Part shown: positions 1 through 6,531 of the stretch, piece by piece
Position numbering within the stretch: the first letter of the stretch is position 1
Layout of the letters: every line of letters starts with the position of its first letter
Assembly (NCBI GenBank): GCA_945827465.1
Contig: CALZOH010000025.1
Span: 1 to 19,634, forward strand
Length of the DNA: 19,634 bases
DNA from: an uncultured Prevotellaceae bacterium
GTDB lineage: Bacteria > Bacteroidota > Bacteroidia > Bacteroidales > Bacteroidaceae
Direction: 5' to 3'
Program-made: the position numbers and the translations under genes
Notes under the pieces: generated by a model
Seen by the model: only the letters and a program-made list of their open reading frames with translations
Told to the model about the DNA's origin: nothing
The model's database searches: none

Positions 1-46
1 GCATCAACAATGAACGAATCACCAACGAACAAATGGTAAATATGTA

Positions 47-180
47 GGGGCGTATAGCATACGCCCTCCACAGCGGCGAAGATGCAAATTAAACGATGGT
101 GATATGCTCGTCGCTATCATTCCGTATTCGCCCACATCAGGGCGTATGCGATACGCCCCTACATTTGTTCGGTTGAAATC
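47..180 (+). repeat. Left arm of a 134-bp inverted duplication
   Basis: These 134 bp are the reverse complement of 5248-5381 with about 14 mismatches, counted by eye (about 90% identity); 94-180 alone differs at only three positions. The arm includes one palindrome in each orientation and the 73 bp between them. Together with the right arm it brackets the lipoprotein gene, the promoter switch and the small gene at 4747. Confidence 0.88.
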
Positions 181-331
181 TTGGGTTTGTTGGGTCGCGT
201 ACTGGTTTCACATTCGCCCACATCAGGGCGTATGCGATACGCCCCTACACTTGTTCGATTGAAATCTTGGGTTTGTTGGGTCGCGTACTGGTTTCACGTC
301 CGCCCACATCAGGGCGTATGCGATACGCCCC
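47..331. repeat. Palindrome-centred 86-bp repeat array A
   Basis: Four copies of a 20-bp unit whose core is the perfect palindrome GGGCGTAT-CGC-ATACGCCC (reverse reading GCG in the centre) start at 47, 140, 226 and 312. The copy at 47 reads GTAGGGGCGTAT.. and has one base changed in the centre (AGC); the other three are in the opposite orientation (..ATACGCCCCTAC). The last three are spaced exactly 86 bp apart, and the sequence between them is also conserved (TTGTTCGG.TGAAATCTTGGG, then CGCCCACATCA before the palindrome). The orientation change between 47 and 140 covers 93 bp. No coding sequence is seen. The array may continue to the left of the window. Confidence 0.93.
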
Positions 332-659
332 TACACTTGTTCGGCTGAAATCTTGGGGTTGTTGGGTGAAAAACAAAATCGCATACACTGCATGACGGCG
401 GTGATGCGAAACAAATCATGAGGAAAGAAGTCTCATACTTTCATCAAATAGAAAGGGTATTAAAATAAAGAGGGGCTGCTACACGCTTGTAACAACCCAC
501 TCTTCTCAAGTGTACTCTATTGTGATATGTAAACCGATATCCTAAAGTAGAGGGAGCGTGAACCTTTCGGTCTTGGCTCAGAGTGAAAGGGAGGGGGATA
601 ACCCCTTGAGAGATTTGCCCCTCTCCCCAATTATTAATCTATATGAACGGTCTGCCTGA
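332..659. other. Intergenic region downstream of the lipoprotein gene
   Basis: No credible coding sequence or RNA gene is seen in this stretch. It holds two G/C-rich imperfect hairpins that could end the minus-strand lipoprotein transcript. One is at about 471-507 (GAG.GGG paired with CCC.CTC around a loop). The other is at 594-605 (GGGG-ATAA-CCCC), enclosed by a looser GAGGGG/CCCCTC pairing out to about 624. Neither is followed by a clear U-tract on the minus strand, so I do not call a terminator. Confidence 0.5.
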
Positions 660-3600
660 TTAATAGTTCGGAGTAACCGTTACGTAGAAGTTGAACGGAG
701 TTGTGATACCCCAAACGTCGGTAATCTCGAGCGTCAATTTAACATTGGTAGCACCCTGCAATGATACAGTCTCACTGGATGTCAACGTGTAGGTACCAGC
801 TGTCGTTCCAGGAGTGATTGTTAACAATGCATTGTTACCGTCACTATCATCGGTGAACTTCAATCTCGTGCTTGCAACGTCAGGATCGGCACCATCAAGA
901 TAGCTGATAGGAGTTGTTGTCTTCGGGTTGGTAGCTGTAATCATTGAGCTAACAATGTCCAGCTTATTACCATTACCGTAGCGGATCTCCATTGCAGTCT
1001 GGTCGGTGATCTTAGCGGCAGGCAATCCACTTTCACTACGACCTTGTACAGAGTACTTAACCGGTGAGAGCAATCTCAGGTTGAAGACATTGTCGGTCGT
1101 ACCGCTCCAATTCCACAACGTATCGTTGGCCAAGCCATAGAAGTTGATACCGGTAGTCATGTTGTAAGCATACTCTTTTTCAACGGCCTTTGCAGGAGCT
1201 GATACTATAAAGTTACCAGCACGATTCGGAGCAGTGATTGCATAAGCAGCATTGGCACCTGAGAAGTTATTACCAACCTTGATTACATAAGTATGAGCAA
1301 CTCCATTGTATGTAAATCCGGCTGCAGGATTGTAGATAGAACCGGCCAAGTTGTAAGTAGCCTTGGCACCATCCCATCCGGCCCAACCGTAAGTATTGTC
1401 ATCCTTGAATGCGGCAGGAATACGGAACGGTTTCGGAGCTACATTCGGTAAGGTCATCGTAACCTCAATCTTCACCACATTGACAACATAACCATTCTGA
1501 TCATAGAAGGTCAGAGTAGCGTTGTACTTCTTATTCGACTTCATGTTGGTTGAAGAAACCGTTACCTTCATGTTCTTGATCTTCTCCAACTGTGCTTGAG
1601 TCAAGCCTAAAGCAGTTGCTGTGCTATTTGCGGAGAGAGTCTTAATCAAGTTCGGAGTCGCTGCATTATCGTACATATCCAACGAGATAGCGCCCAATTG
1701 AACATCTGCAGTCAAGGTATAGCTTACAGCTTCCTGAGACCACTTCGTGTTGTTAGAGCACGTCTTACCCTGGATGAAGTCGAAGTTGCTGAAACCGGCA
1801 GCAGTGAAGGTCTGATTGCCGTTAGCTGATACTACGAACGGGTTGGTTGAAGTAGCAGTTGCCCAAAGTGGTTGAGTAAATACGACATCCTGAGTCTTTG
1901 TGGCAATAGTTCCATCATAGTTCCATACATAGTACTTCAATGTAATGGTGTGATTCTTGAACTGCTCAGGACATGTGATGTCAATCTCGTCAGCTTTACC
2001 GTAGTTGTCAACATCATCCAAAATCTTTTTCAGGTCAGCGTTGGCCTCGTTGAATGCATCTGCAGCACCGGCAACAGAAACGCCAGAACCATTCAATACA
2101 TTAGTACATTCGATGAACTTCTTATAAACCGTCCTATTGTTTGTACCCAAGTTGTTTGTACCCAAGTTGAGTTTAGAAGTCAGCTTGCTGTACTGAATCT
2201 TACTACCGCTTACAGTAGCGTCAGCAGCGGGAGCGCTGAGCTGCAAATCAGCGGCAGCGGCAGCAGTTGCACGTACAGGATACTTCACTACGTCATAGTG
2301 AGAATAGATGCTCTTATCAATGATATTCGGCTCGGCCTTAACGGTATTGTCTGCATTGAAGGCAACAACAGCCTGCTTATAAGTAGCAGCTACAGCATAA
2401 CAAACTCGGTTAGGAGCTGTAGGAGTTGCAGGAGCAGCATCCAAAATGGTTTCCTTAGCTTTCAATGTCATCGCCCAAAGACCATTAGGAGAAGTTGCAC
2501 GGGTAATGAGAACGTCTGCAGGATTGATCTCAGAAATTTCATACATGCTGTTAACGTTATTCTTGCTATCAACGAGTTTGAAAGGAACACCGTCAGCTTC
2601 AATGTCAATCGGGTTAACAGTAACGTAGATTTTACCGCTATACTTCTGAACATTCCACTTACCAACAGGAAGTTCTTCATGAGTAAATCCGGGAGCCATG
2701 TAGGGGAAGTATACCCACTTATTAGTAGCAGTTGGATCTACCACGTTACCGCCTGTTGCTACAACCTGTGCAAATACGTTTTGGAAGTCTTCAGCATCCT
2801 GATAGATGATGCTGGTGATCAACCTGGCTACGTTTTCATTGATAATCTTGTTGTAGAGCTCCATGTTCAACTTAGCGATGTCGAGGTTGATGTTGGTAAC
2901 CTTGGTTTCGAGTTCGCCCAGAAGAGCTACCAAGCCCTTGGTCTCACCTTCACCGTTGAGAACCTTCTCGATAGCTGTAATCTGGTTACCGATGCTCTGC
3001 AACTTCTGGTCTACCTGAGTCTTGGTATATACGTCAGCAGCCTTGGCAGCAGCGTTTACCTTGTTCTCAATCTGCTGAATCTTCTGAACAAATTCGGTCA
3101 AGTCGGTGCTTTCGCCTGTGGGATCACCCAGAGCAGCCAATGCATTCTTAATAGTATTGATGTCACTGGTCAAGCTGCTTACTTTACCATCTACATAATC
3201 TGTTCCGGCCTTCTTAGCCAATTCAGTATTAATGCTTGCAATCTCGTCATTGATGGCCTCAATGTCACCCTTGCTACCGTCGATAGCGTTCAAACGCTTC
3301 ACGAGGTCGGCGATATCCTTGCCAAACTTAGTCATGTCACCCTGCAAACCGGCCAAGTCTGACTTGGTGGCCATGTCTTTCAGGATTTCAGCCTTCTGAG
3401 CTTCGATAAGGCCCTTCAGTTCGGTCTGAGCCTGAAGCAATGCGCTGGCAGCTTCTACCTTGGCTACTTCAATCTTGGCATCGGTCTCGTTGATCTTCAC
3501 CGTGTTGCCTTCGATAAGGCCCTTCAGTTCGGTAGCAGACTCGCCGAGTTGCTTGAGGATGGTCTCATTCGTTTCCTTCAAAGTCTGAACGGCAGCTTCC

Positions 3601-4361
3601 TGCTTCTCGATAGCAGCAGCATTGTCCTCAGCCTTCTTCAAAGCTTCAGCAGCTTTCTCGCTGACGATGTTGGTCTGAGCAGCAAGCTCTGTCTTCACCG
3701 TCTCGAGGTTCTTGGTCACCTTCTCCAATACGGCAGCAGCCTCTTCTGAAGCAGCAGCCTTTGCCTGCTCGGCCAAAGCGTAAGCCTGGTCAGCACGACT
3801 CTGAGCAGCGGTGATACCTTCCTGCAGAGCAGCGTCAGCAGCCTGCAAGGCAGAGATCTTCTCGCCCTGAGCGGTTGCAATAGCGGCAGCCTGCTCGGCT
3901 TTCGTCTGCAAGTTGTTTACGTCAGAAAGAAGCTGATTGATTTTCTCGCCTTGACCGTCAATGATCAGTTGAGCGGCGGCCATAGAACCTTCCAACTTCG
4001 TTACTGCGTTCTCCACCAATGCACGGGCAGCATCGATAGATGCTTGCTTAGCCTGAGCTGCCTGGATGTCGGCATAACCCTTGGCATCGTTGGTGGCGTC
4101 TGTTACTGCCTGAGACAACGCCTTCTGAGCAGCATCACTCGCCTCTTCCAAAGCCGTGAGCTGACCGTTCAGTGCACTGATCTCAGTCTTAACATTCTTC
4201 ATCTTCTCTTCTACAAGCGAAGACAAATCTGTCGCACTCGTTGTAATTTCACCACGAACCTCCGTAATGTCGTCATCGTAGTCCTTACAAGACACGAACA
4301 TCGTTGCCGGAACCGCTAACAGGGCTCCAAACAACATTGCACTAATGAATTTTTTCTTCAT
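660..4361 (-). CDS. Giant coiled-coil surface lipoprotein, S-layer-like (BT1927 type)
   Basis: Predicted outer-surface lipoprotein of 1233 residues. A lipoprotein signal peptide (residues 1-24, hydrophobic stretch FISAMLFGALLAVPATMFVS) precedes Cys25. The acidic KDYDDD after the cysteine fits the export signal of surface-exposed Bacteroidetes lipoproteins. Residues about 30-510 are Ala/Glu/Lys/Gln-rich with few prolines, typical of a long coiled coil. Residues about 540-1233 are Thr/Asn/Val-rich and probably beta-sheet. No enzymatic motif is visible. N-terminus, size and layout recall the phase-variable S-layer lipoprotein family of Bacteroides (BT1927); this is a family resemblance judged by eye, and an adhesin or other surface fibre is possible. 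A 64-nt leader separates the ATG from an inverted-repeat-flanked promoter segment that points the other way in this assembly, and no consensus promoter lies in the leader, so the gene is predicted to be silent here. The start is the ATG directly before the signal peptide. Confidence 0.85.
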   Translation of the reverse strand: MKKKFISAMLFGALLAVPATMFVSCKDYDDDITEVRGEITTSATDLSSLVEEKMKNVKTEISALNGQLTALEEASDAAQKALSQAVTDATNDAKGYADIQAAQAKQASIDAARALVENAVTKLEGSMAAAQLIIDGQGEKINQLLSDVNNLQTKAEQAAAIATAQGEKISALQAADAALQEGITAAQSRADQAYALAEQAKAAASEEAAAVLEKVTKNLETVKTELAAQTNIVSEKAAEALKKAEDNAAAIEKQEAAVQTLKETNETILKQLGESATELKGLIEGNTVKINETDAKIEVAKVEAASALLQAQTELKGLIEAQKAEILKDMATKSDLAGLQGDMTKFGKDIADLVKRLNAIDGSKGDIEAINDEIASINTELAKKAGTDYVDGKVSSLTSDINTIKNALAALGDPTGESTDLTEFVQKIQQIENKVNAAAKAADVYTKTQVDQKLQSIGNQITAIEKVLNGEGETKGLVALLGELETKVTNINLDIAKLNMELYNKIINENVARLITSIIYQDAEDFQNVFAQVVATGGNVVDPTATNKWVYFPYMAPGFTHEELPVGKWNVQKYSGKIYVTVNPIDIEADGVPFKLVDSKNNVNSMYEISEINPADVLITRATSPNGLWAMTLKAKETILDAAPATPTAPNRVCYAVAATYKQAVVAFNADNTVKAEPNIIDKSIYSHYDVVKYPVRATAAAAADLQLSAPAADATVSGSKIQYSKLTSKLNLGTNNLGTNNRTVYKKFIECTNVLNGSGVSVAGAADAFNEANADLKKILDDVDNYGKADEIDITCPEQFKNHTITLKYYVWNYDGTIATKTQDVVFTQPLWATATSTNPFVVSANGNQTFTAAGFSNFDFIQGKTCSNNTKWSQEAVSYTLTADVQLGAISLDMYDNAATPNLIKTLSANSTATALGLTQAQLEKIKNMKVTVSSTNMKSNKKYNATLTFYDQNGYVVNVVKIEVTMTLPNVAPKPFRIPAAFKDDNTYGWAGWDGAKATYNLAGSIYNPAAGFTYNGVAHTYVIKVGNNFSGANAAYAITAPNRAGNFIVSAPAKAVEKEYAYNMTTGINFYGLANDTLWNWSGTTDNVFNLRLLSPVKYSVQGRSESGLPAAKITDQTAMEIRYGNGNKLDIVSSMITATNPKTTTPISYLDGADPDVASTRLKFTDDSDGNNALLTITPGTTAGTYTLTSSETVSLQGATNVKLTLEITDVWGITTPFNFYVTVTPNY
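2137..2166. repeat. 15-bp tandem duplication inside the lipoprotein gene
   Basis: TTGTTTGTACCCAAG occurs twice head to tail (2137-2151, 2152-2166). It encodes a doubled pentapeptide (LGTNN LGTNN) at the end of a beta-rich stretch. Copy number could change by slippage without shifting the frame. Confidence 0.9.
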
Positions 4362-4425
4362 ACAATAGATAAATAATTGATTAATTAACCACTTAAAGTT
4401 ATGTTTACTCGTTATTTACAATCTG

Positions 4426-4458
4426 TTACGTACTGCATCTCTTAATAAGAGATACAGA
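4426..4458. repeat. Left inverted repeat of the invertible promoter segment
   Basis: 33 bp that match the reverse complement of 4635-4667 at 32 of 33 positions (single G/A difference at 4435). The repeat contains the internal palindrome ATCTCTTA-A-TAAGAGAT (4437-4453) and a TACGTA hexamer near its outer end. Matching stops sharply on both sides. The flanks show no target-site duplication, which argues against a simple transposon remnant. Confidence 0.93.
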
Positions 4459-4594
4459 AATGAGGTTAAACTGCTAACAATCAGCCATTAATATTTTTTG
4501 ACAAAAACACATTTGGTCAAATAATTTTACAATTGCACACTTTTTTGACCATCATGACGCACTAAGTGATACTGCATTTTTTTTGCTGTTTTTC

Positions 4595-4624
4595 TTTGCA
4601 TTATAAGACTTTTTCGTAATTTTG
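4595..4624 (+). promoter_or_regulatory. Consensus promoter inside the invertible segment
   Basis: TTTG (4595-4598), 18-nt spacer, TAATTTTG (4617-4624): a full match to the Bacteroidetes primary-sigma promoter TTTG / TAnnTTTG. Transcription would start near 4630, read through the right inverted repeat and reach the small gene at 4747 with a leader of about 115 nt. Confidence 0.85.
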
Positions 4625-4634
4625 CCGAAGTAAA

Positions 4635-4667
4635 TCTGTATCTCTTATTAAGAGATGTAGTACGTAA
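4635..4667. repeat. Right inverted repeat of the invertible promoter segment
   Basis: Reverse-complement partner of 4426-4458 (32/33). It carries the same internal palindrome ATCTCTTA-T-TAAGAGAT (4640-4656) and TACGTA near the outer end. Confidence 0.93.
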
Positions 4668-4694
4668 TTCCCTCATAGAAAAAAAGTTTTAGTC

Positions 4695-4718
4695 GAATTT
4701 TCAACAAAGTGAAAATTC
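4695..4718. promoter_or_regulatory. 8-bp perfect inverted repeat in the leader of the 4747 gene
   Basis: GAATTTTC (4695-4702), 8-nt spacer, GAAAATTC (4711-4718). It lies between the outward-facing promoter and the TTG start. It could be an operator or a weak RNA hairpin; no T-run follows, so a terminator is unlikely. Confidence 0.45.
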
Positions 4719-4746
4719 CTTCAAATATCCATCCAGATTTTTACAT

Positions 4747-5139
4747 TTGACGCCTATCCATATTATATATAGGGCAGATGTAGCCTCAACGACACTCACA
4801 TTGGAGGCAAAAGACTTCCCACCAAACATATTCTACCAAGCAATGTACAACAAATTCATCATCACCTTAGACGGTGAAATCAAATTTGGCAATGTATATC
4901 TTCACCGTGAACTGCTGCCGGAAGGTGACCAGACGTGTCACGGAGGTGGATTGTGGAAGATAGACAATCAACGAGGCTGCATTCTGCTTTACGGACGCAG
5001 TTTTGACTTTGGTCTTCCCGACTTTTATTATGCAAAGAGAGTGAACAAGACGGAATGGCCCGGACTTCTTCATTATCAGATGTTCTACATGCGAAAATGG
5101 GCCGACGAAGAAATATTGGAACCGGTATTGTTAGAATAA
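4747..5139 (+). CDS. Small conserved-type protein, possibly Janus/Ocnus-like
   Basis: 130 residues with no signal peptide or membrane segment, so probably cytoplasmic. Function unknown. By eye the centre (TCHGGG at 63-68, then ILLYGRSFDFG at 79-89, preceded by a beta-rich KFIITLDGEIKFGNVYLH) recalls the Janus/Ocnus fold of protein phosphohistidine phosphatases, which show C-L-GGG-R and VYGxSxxxG in this order. The catalytic His of PHPT1 has no clear counterpart (Phe47 by my alignment, although His53 is close), and the GGGR arginine is Leu69, so phosphatase activity is doubtful. The start is uncertain: the frame is open back to 4693 without an ATG, and TTG at 4747 is the best candidate. In the present orientation the promoter at 4595-4624 reads into this gene. 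It could be a decayed gene that has lost its ATG, but the frame is intact. Confidence 0.65.
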   Translation: MTPIHIIYRADVASTTLTLEAKDFPPNIFYQAMYNKFIITLDGEIKFGNVYLHRELLPEGDQTCHGGGLWKIDNQRGCILLYGRSFDFGLPDFYYAKRVNKTEWPGLLHYQMFYMRKWADEEILEPVLLE

Positions 5140-5182
5140 AATTTCAACCCGATAAAGGTTAGATAATAAACGAACAGGTATA

Positions 5183-5639
5183 GGGGCGTATCGCATACGC
5201 CCTCACGTGAGCGGAGATGCAACCAACACATCCACCAATAAAACGAAGATTTCAACCGAACAGGTGTAGGGGCGTATCGCATACGCCCTCATGTGGGCGA
5301 ATACGGAATGATAGCGACGAGCATATCACCATCGTCGGCCGTGCATCCACGCCGCCATGGAGGGCGTATGCGATACGCCCCTACACTTGTTCGATGATTT
5401 CATGGGTAATATGATGGTTGGATGACGGGCATCCTTCCTGACATGGAGGGCGTATGCGATACGCCCCTACACCTGTTCGATCATTTCATGGATAATATGA
5501 TGGTTGAACGATGGAAATCCTCGCTGCCATGGAGGGCGTATGCGATACGCCCCTACACCTGTTCGATGATTTCATGGGTAATATGATGGTTGAACGATGG
5601 GCAACCTCGCTGCCGTGGAGGGCGTATGCGATACGCCCC
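5183..5639. repeat. Palindrome-centred 86-bp repeat array B
   Basis: Six copies of the 20-bp palindromic unit start at 5183 and 5269 (GTAGGGGCG orientation) and at 5362, 5448, 5534 and 5620 (CGCCCCTAC orientation). Spacing is exactly 86 bp within each orientation and 93 bp across the switch point (5269 to 5362), the same as in array A. Sequences between the palindromes are near-repeats of each other (ACCTGTTCGATgATTTCATGG.TAATATGATGGTTG..CGATGG), so this is a tandem repeat and not a CRISPR. No coding sequence is seen in 5140-5687. Confidence 0.94.
5248..5381 (-). repeat. Right arm of the 134-bp inverted duplication
   Basis: Reverse complement of 47-180 at about 90% identity, centred on the orientation switch of array B. 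The pair makes a 5.3-kb unit with inverted ends that contains the lipoprotein gene, its promoter switch and the small gene. Confidence 0.88.
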
Positions 5640-5687
5640 TACATATTTACTATTTAATCGATGATCATGCGATGGTTGGATGGGTAG

Positions 5688-5729
5688 ATATGACATGAGC
5701 CTCCCAGTGGTGGGAGGCTCGTGTCATAT
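5688..5729. terminator. Strong hairpin after the DUF4254 gene
   Basis: A 19-bp stem (5688-5706 with 5711-5729, one G-U type mismatch) around a 4-nt loop; the core is GAGCCTCCCA / TGGGAGGCTC. It starts 14 nt past the stop codon of the minus-strand DUF4254 gene. There is no U-tract on either strand, so it may act as a 3'-end stabiliser or a factor-dependent terminator rather than a textbook intrinsic terminator. It also borders repeat array B. Confidence 0.6.
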
Positions 5730-5743
5730 TATTGGGAGAAAGT

Positions 5744-6349
5744 TTACTTCTGCTTATAGAGCACGGGATTGGTATCCTTGTCGTTATACATCTTCATTTG
5801 CTTATAGACTTTCATGAATTTGCAGCCGCTGGCGATGTCATCAAGCAAGGTGTCGATAGCTTGAGACAAGTCTTTCTGCTGTTCAAGCAAGACGGCGAGT
5901 TTTTGAGCGCAGCGTTCGCGATGGTCAGCGCTGGCGTCGGCGCGTTGAGCCTGTTCCTTCATGTGATAGATCTTCAAATTGAGGATGCAGAGGCGGTCTA
6001 TGGCCCAGGCCGGGCTCTCTGTGTTGATGGTGGCGTCGGCTTGGGGCTCTACCTCGTGATATTTGGTGAGGAAATAGCTGTCAATGCGTTCCACAAGATC
6101 CGTGCGGTCCTGATTACTTTTGTCAATTCGCCGTTTCAACACCACCGCATCGACCGGGTTGATGTTGGGGTCGCGAATGATATCCTCAAAATGCCACTGT
6201 ACCGTGTCTATCCAGGCTTTGAGATACAGATCGTGCTCAATGGTTCCGGCCTCGTAAGGGTTGCTGATCGGGGTGTCCACGTTGTCAGTGACGTGATAAG
6301 CATTGATAGCCTCGTTGAAAATGTCTTGGCTGAAGGTTGTAAATTTCAT
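5744..6349 (-). CDS. DUF4254 domain protein
   Basis: 201 residues, mostly helical, with no signal peptide and no membrane segment, so probably cytoplasmic. The N-terminal half (EAGTIEHDLYLKAWIDTVQW, then DPNINPVDAVVLKRRIDKSNQDRTDLVERID) matches my recollection of the DUF4254 family, found mainly in Bacteroidetes and often beside cell-surface glycan glycosyltransferases. Length is normal for the family. The biochemical function is not established. Here it stands alone: a divergent pdxB on one side, repeats on the other, and no glycosyltransferase gene nearby. It has its own consensus promoter at 6373-6406 with a short leader of about 18 nt, and a strong hairpin at its 3' end. Confidence 0.82.
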   Translation of the reverse strand: MKFTTFSQDIFNEAINAYHVTDNVDTPISNPYEAGTIEHDLYLKAWIDTVQWHFEDIIRDPNINPVDAVVLKRRIDKSNQDRTDLVERIDSYFLTKYHEVEPQADATINTESPAWAIDRLCILNLKIYHMKEQAQRADASADHRERCAQKLAVLLEQQKDLSQAIDTLLDDIASGCKFMKVYKQMKMYNDKDTNPVLYKQK

Positions 6350-6372
6350 ACGCTCGAATGTTAATTTGTCTG

Positions 6373-6406
6373 CAAATATAATGTTTTTCCTATAGACACC
6401 CTCAAA
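6373..6406 (-). promoter_or_regulatory. Promoter of the DUF4254 gene
   Basis: On the minus strand TTTG (6403-6406), 22-nt spacer, TATATTTG (6373-6380), a full match to TAnnTTTG. The expected start near 6367 leaves a leader of about 18 nt before the ATG at 6349. Confidence 0.72.
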
Positions 6407-6497
6407 ATTGTATCTAAAAAGAGTCGGTCGCGTTCTTCTTCGTGTCGAAGGGACTCAAACGGGACCGTTATGCTGAAAAAAACAGGTCCGTGGGCGC

Positions 6498-6525
6498 TTT
6501 GATTCGACGCATAGTATTATCTTTG
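6498..6525 (+). promoter_or_regulatory. Promoter of pdxB, almost leaderless
   Basis: TTTG (6498-6501), 16-nt spacer, TATCTTTG (6518-6525). The -7 box ends 6 nt before the ATG at 6532, so the transcript would begin within a few nucleotides of the start codon. This also shows that an upstream in-frame ATG at 6442 is not the real start, because it lies upstream of the promoter. Confidence 0.68.
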
Positions 6526-6531
6526 CGCTGT

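Larger units (their letters stand above)
4426..4667. promoter_or_regulatory. Predicted invertible promoter switch (phase variation)
   Basis: A 242-bp unit: two 33-bp inverted repeats enclosing 176 bp of A/T-rich, non-coding DNA. The segment contains one complete Bacteroidetes promoter (4595-4624) reading rightwards. Its left end, facing the lipoprotein gene, has no TTTG/TAnnTTTG pair on the minus strand; the nearest -7-like sequence, TGTTTTTG, has one mismatch and lacks a -33 partner. Inversion would place the promoter about 100 nt upstream of the lipoprotein ATG and take it away from the gene at 4747. This is the classic layout of Bacteroidales invertible promoters for capsules and S-layer proteins. 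The inverting enzyme, presumably a site-specific tyrosine or serine recombinase, must be encoded outside the window. Inversion itself is inferred, not observed. Confidence 0.85.

Noticed and set aside
1872..3362. Long 496-codon open frame antisense to the lipoprotein gene
   Set aside because: It mirrors the coiled-coil and early beta-rich coding region, has no family-like motif and no promoter, and its Cys/Ser/Leu-rich composition is what the opposite strand of such codons gives.
4426..4667. MITE (small transposon remnant with 33-bp terminal repeats)
   Set aside because: No target-site duplication is visible at either end, the repeats contain internal palindromes, and a full promoter sits inside in a functional position between two genes. 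It stays the main alternative to an invertible promoter.
5183..5639. CRISPR array (short palindromic repeats at regular spacing)
   Set aside because: The sequences between the palindromes are near-copies of each other, the spacing is 86 bp, orientation flips inside the array, and no cas gene is present. It is a tandem repeat family.
5732..6364. Open frame on the plus strand over the DUF4254 gene
   Set aside because: Complete shadow of a recognisable gene on the other strand with its own promoter.
6442..6531. N-terminal extension of pdxB from an upstream ATG
   Set aside because: The promoter boxes (6498-6525) lie within it, and PdxB proteins begin at the MKVVIDDKIP position.
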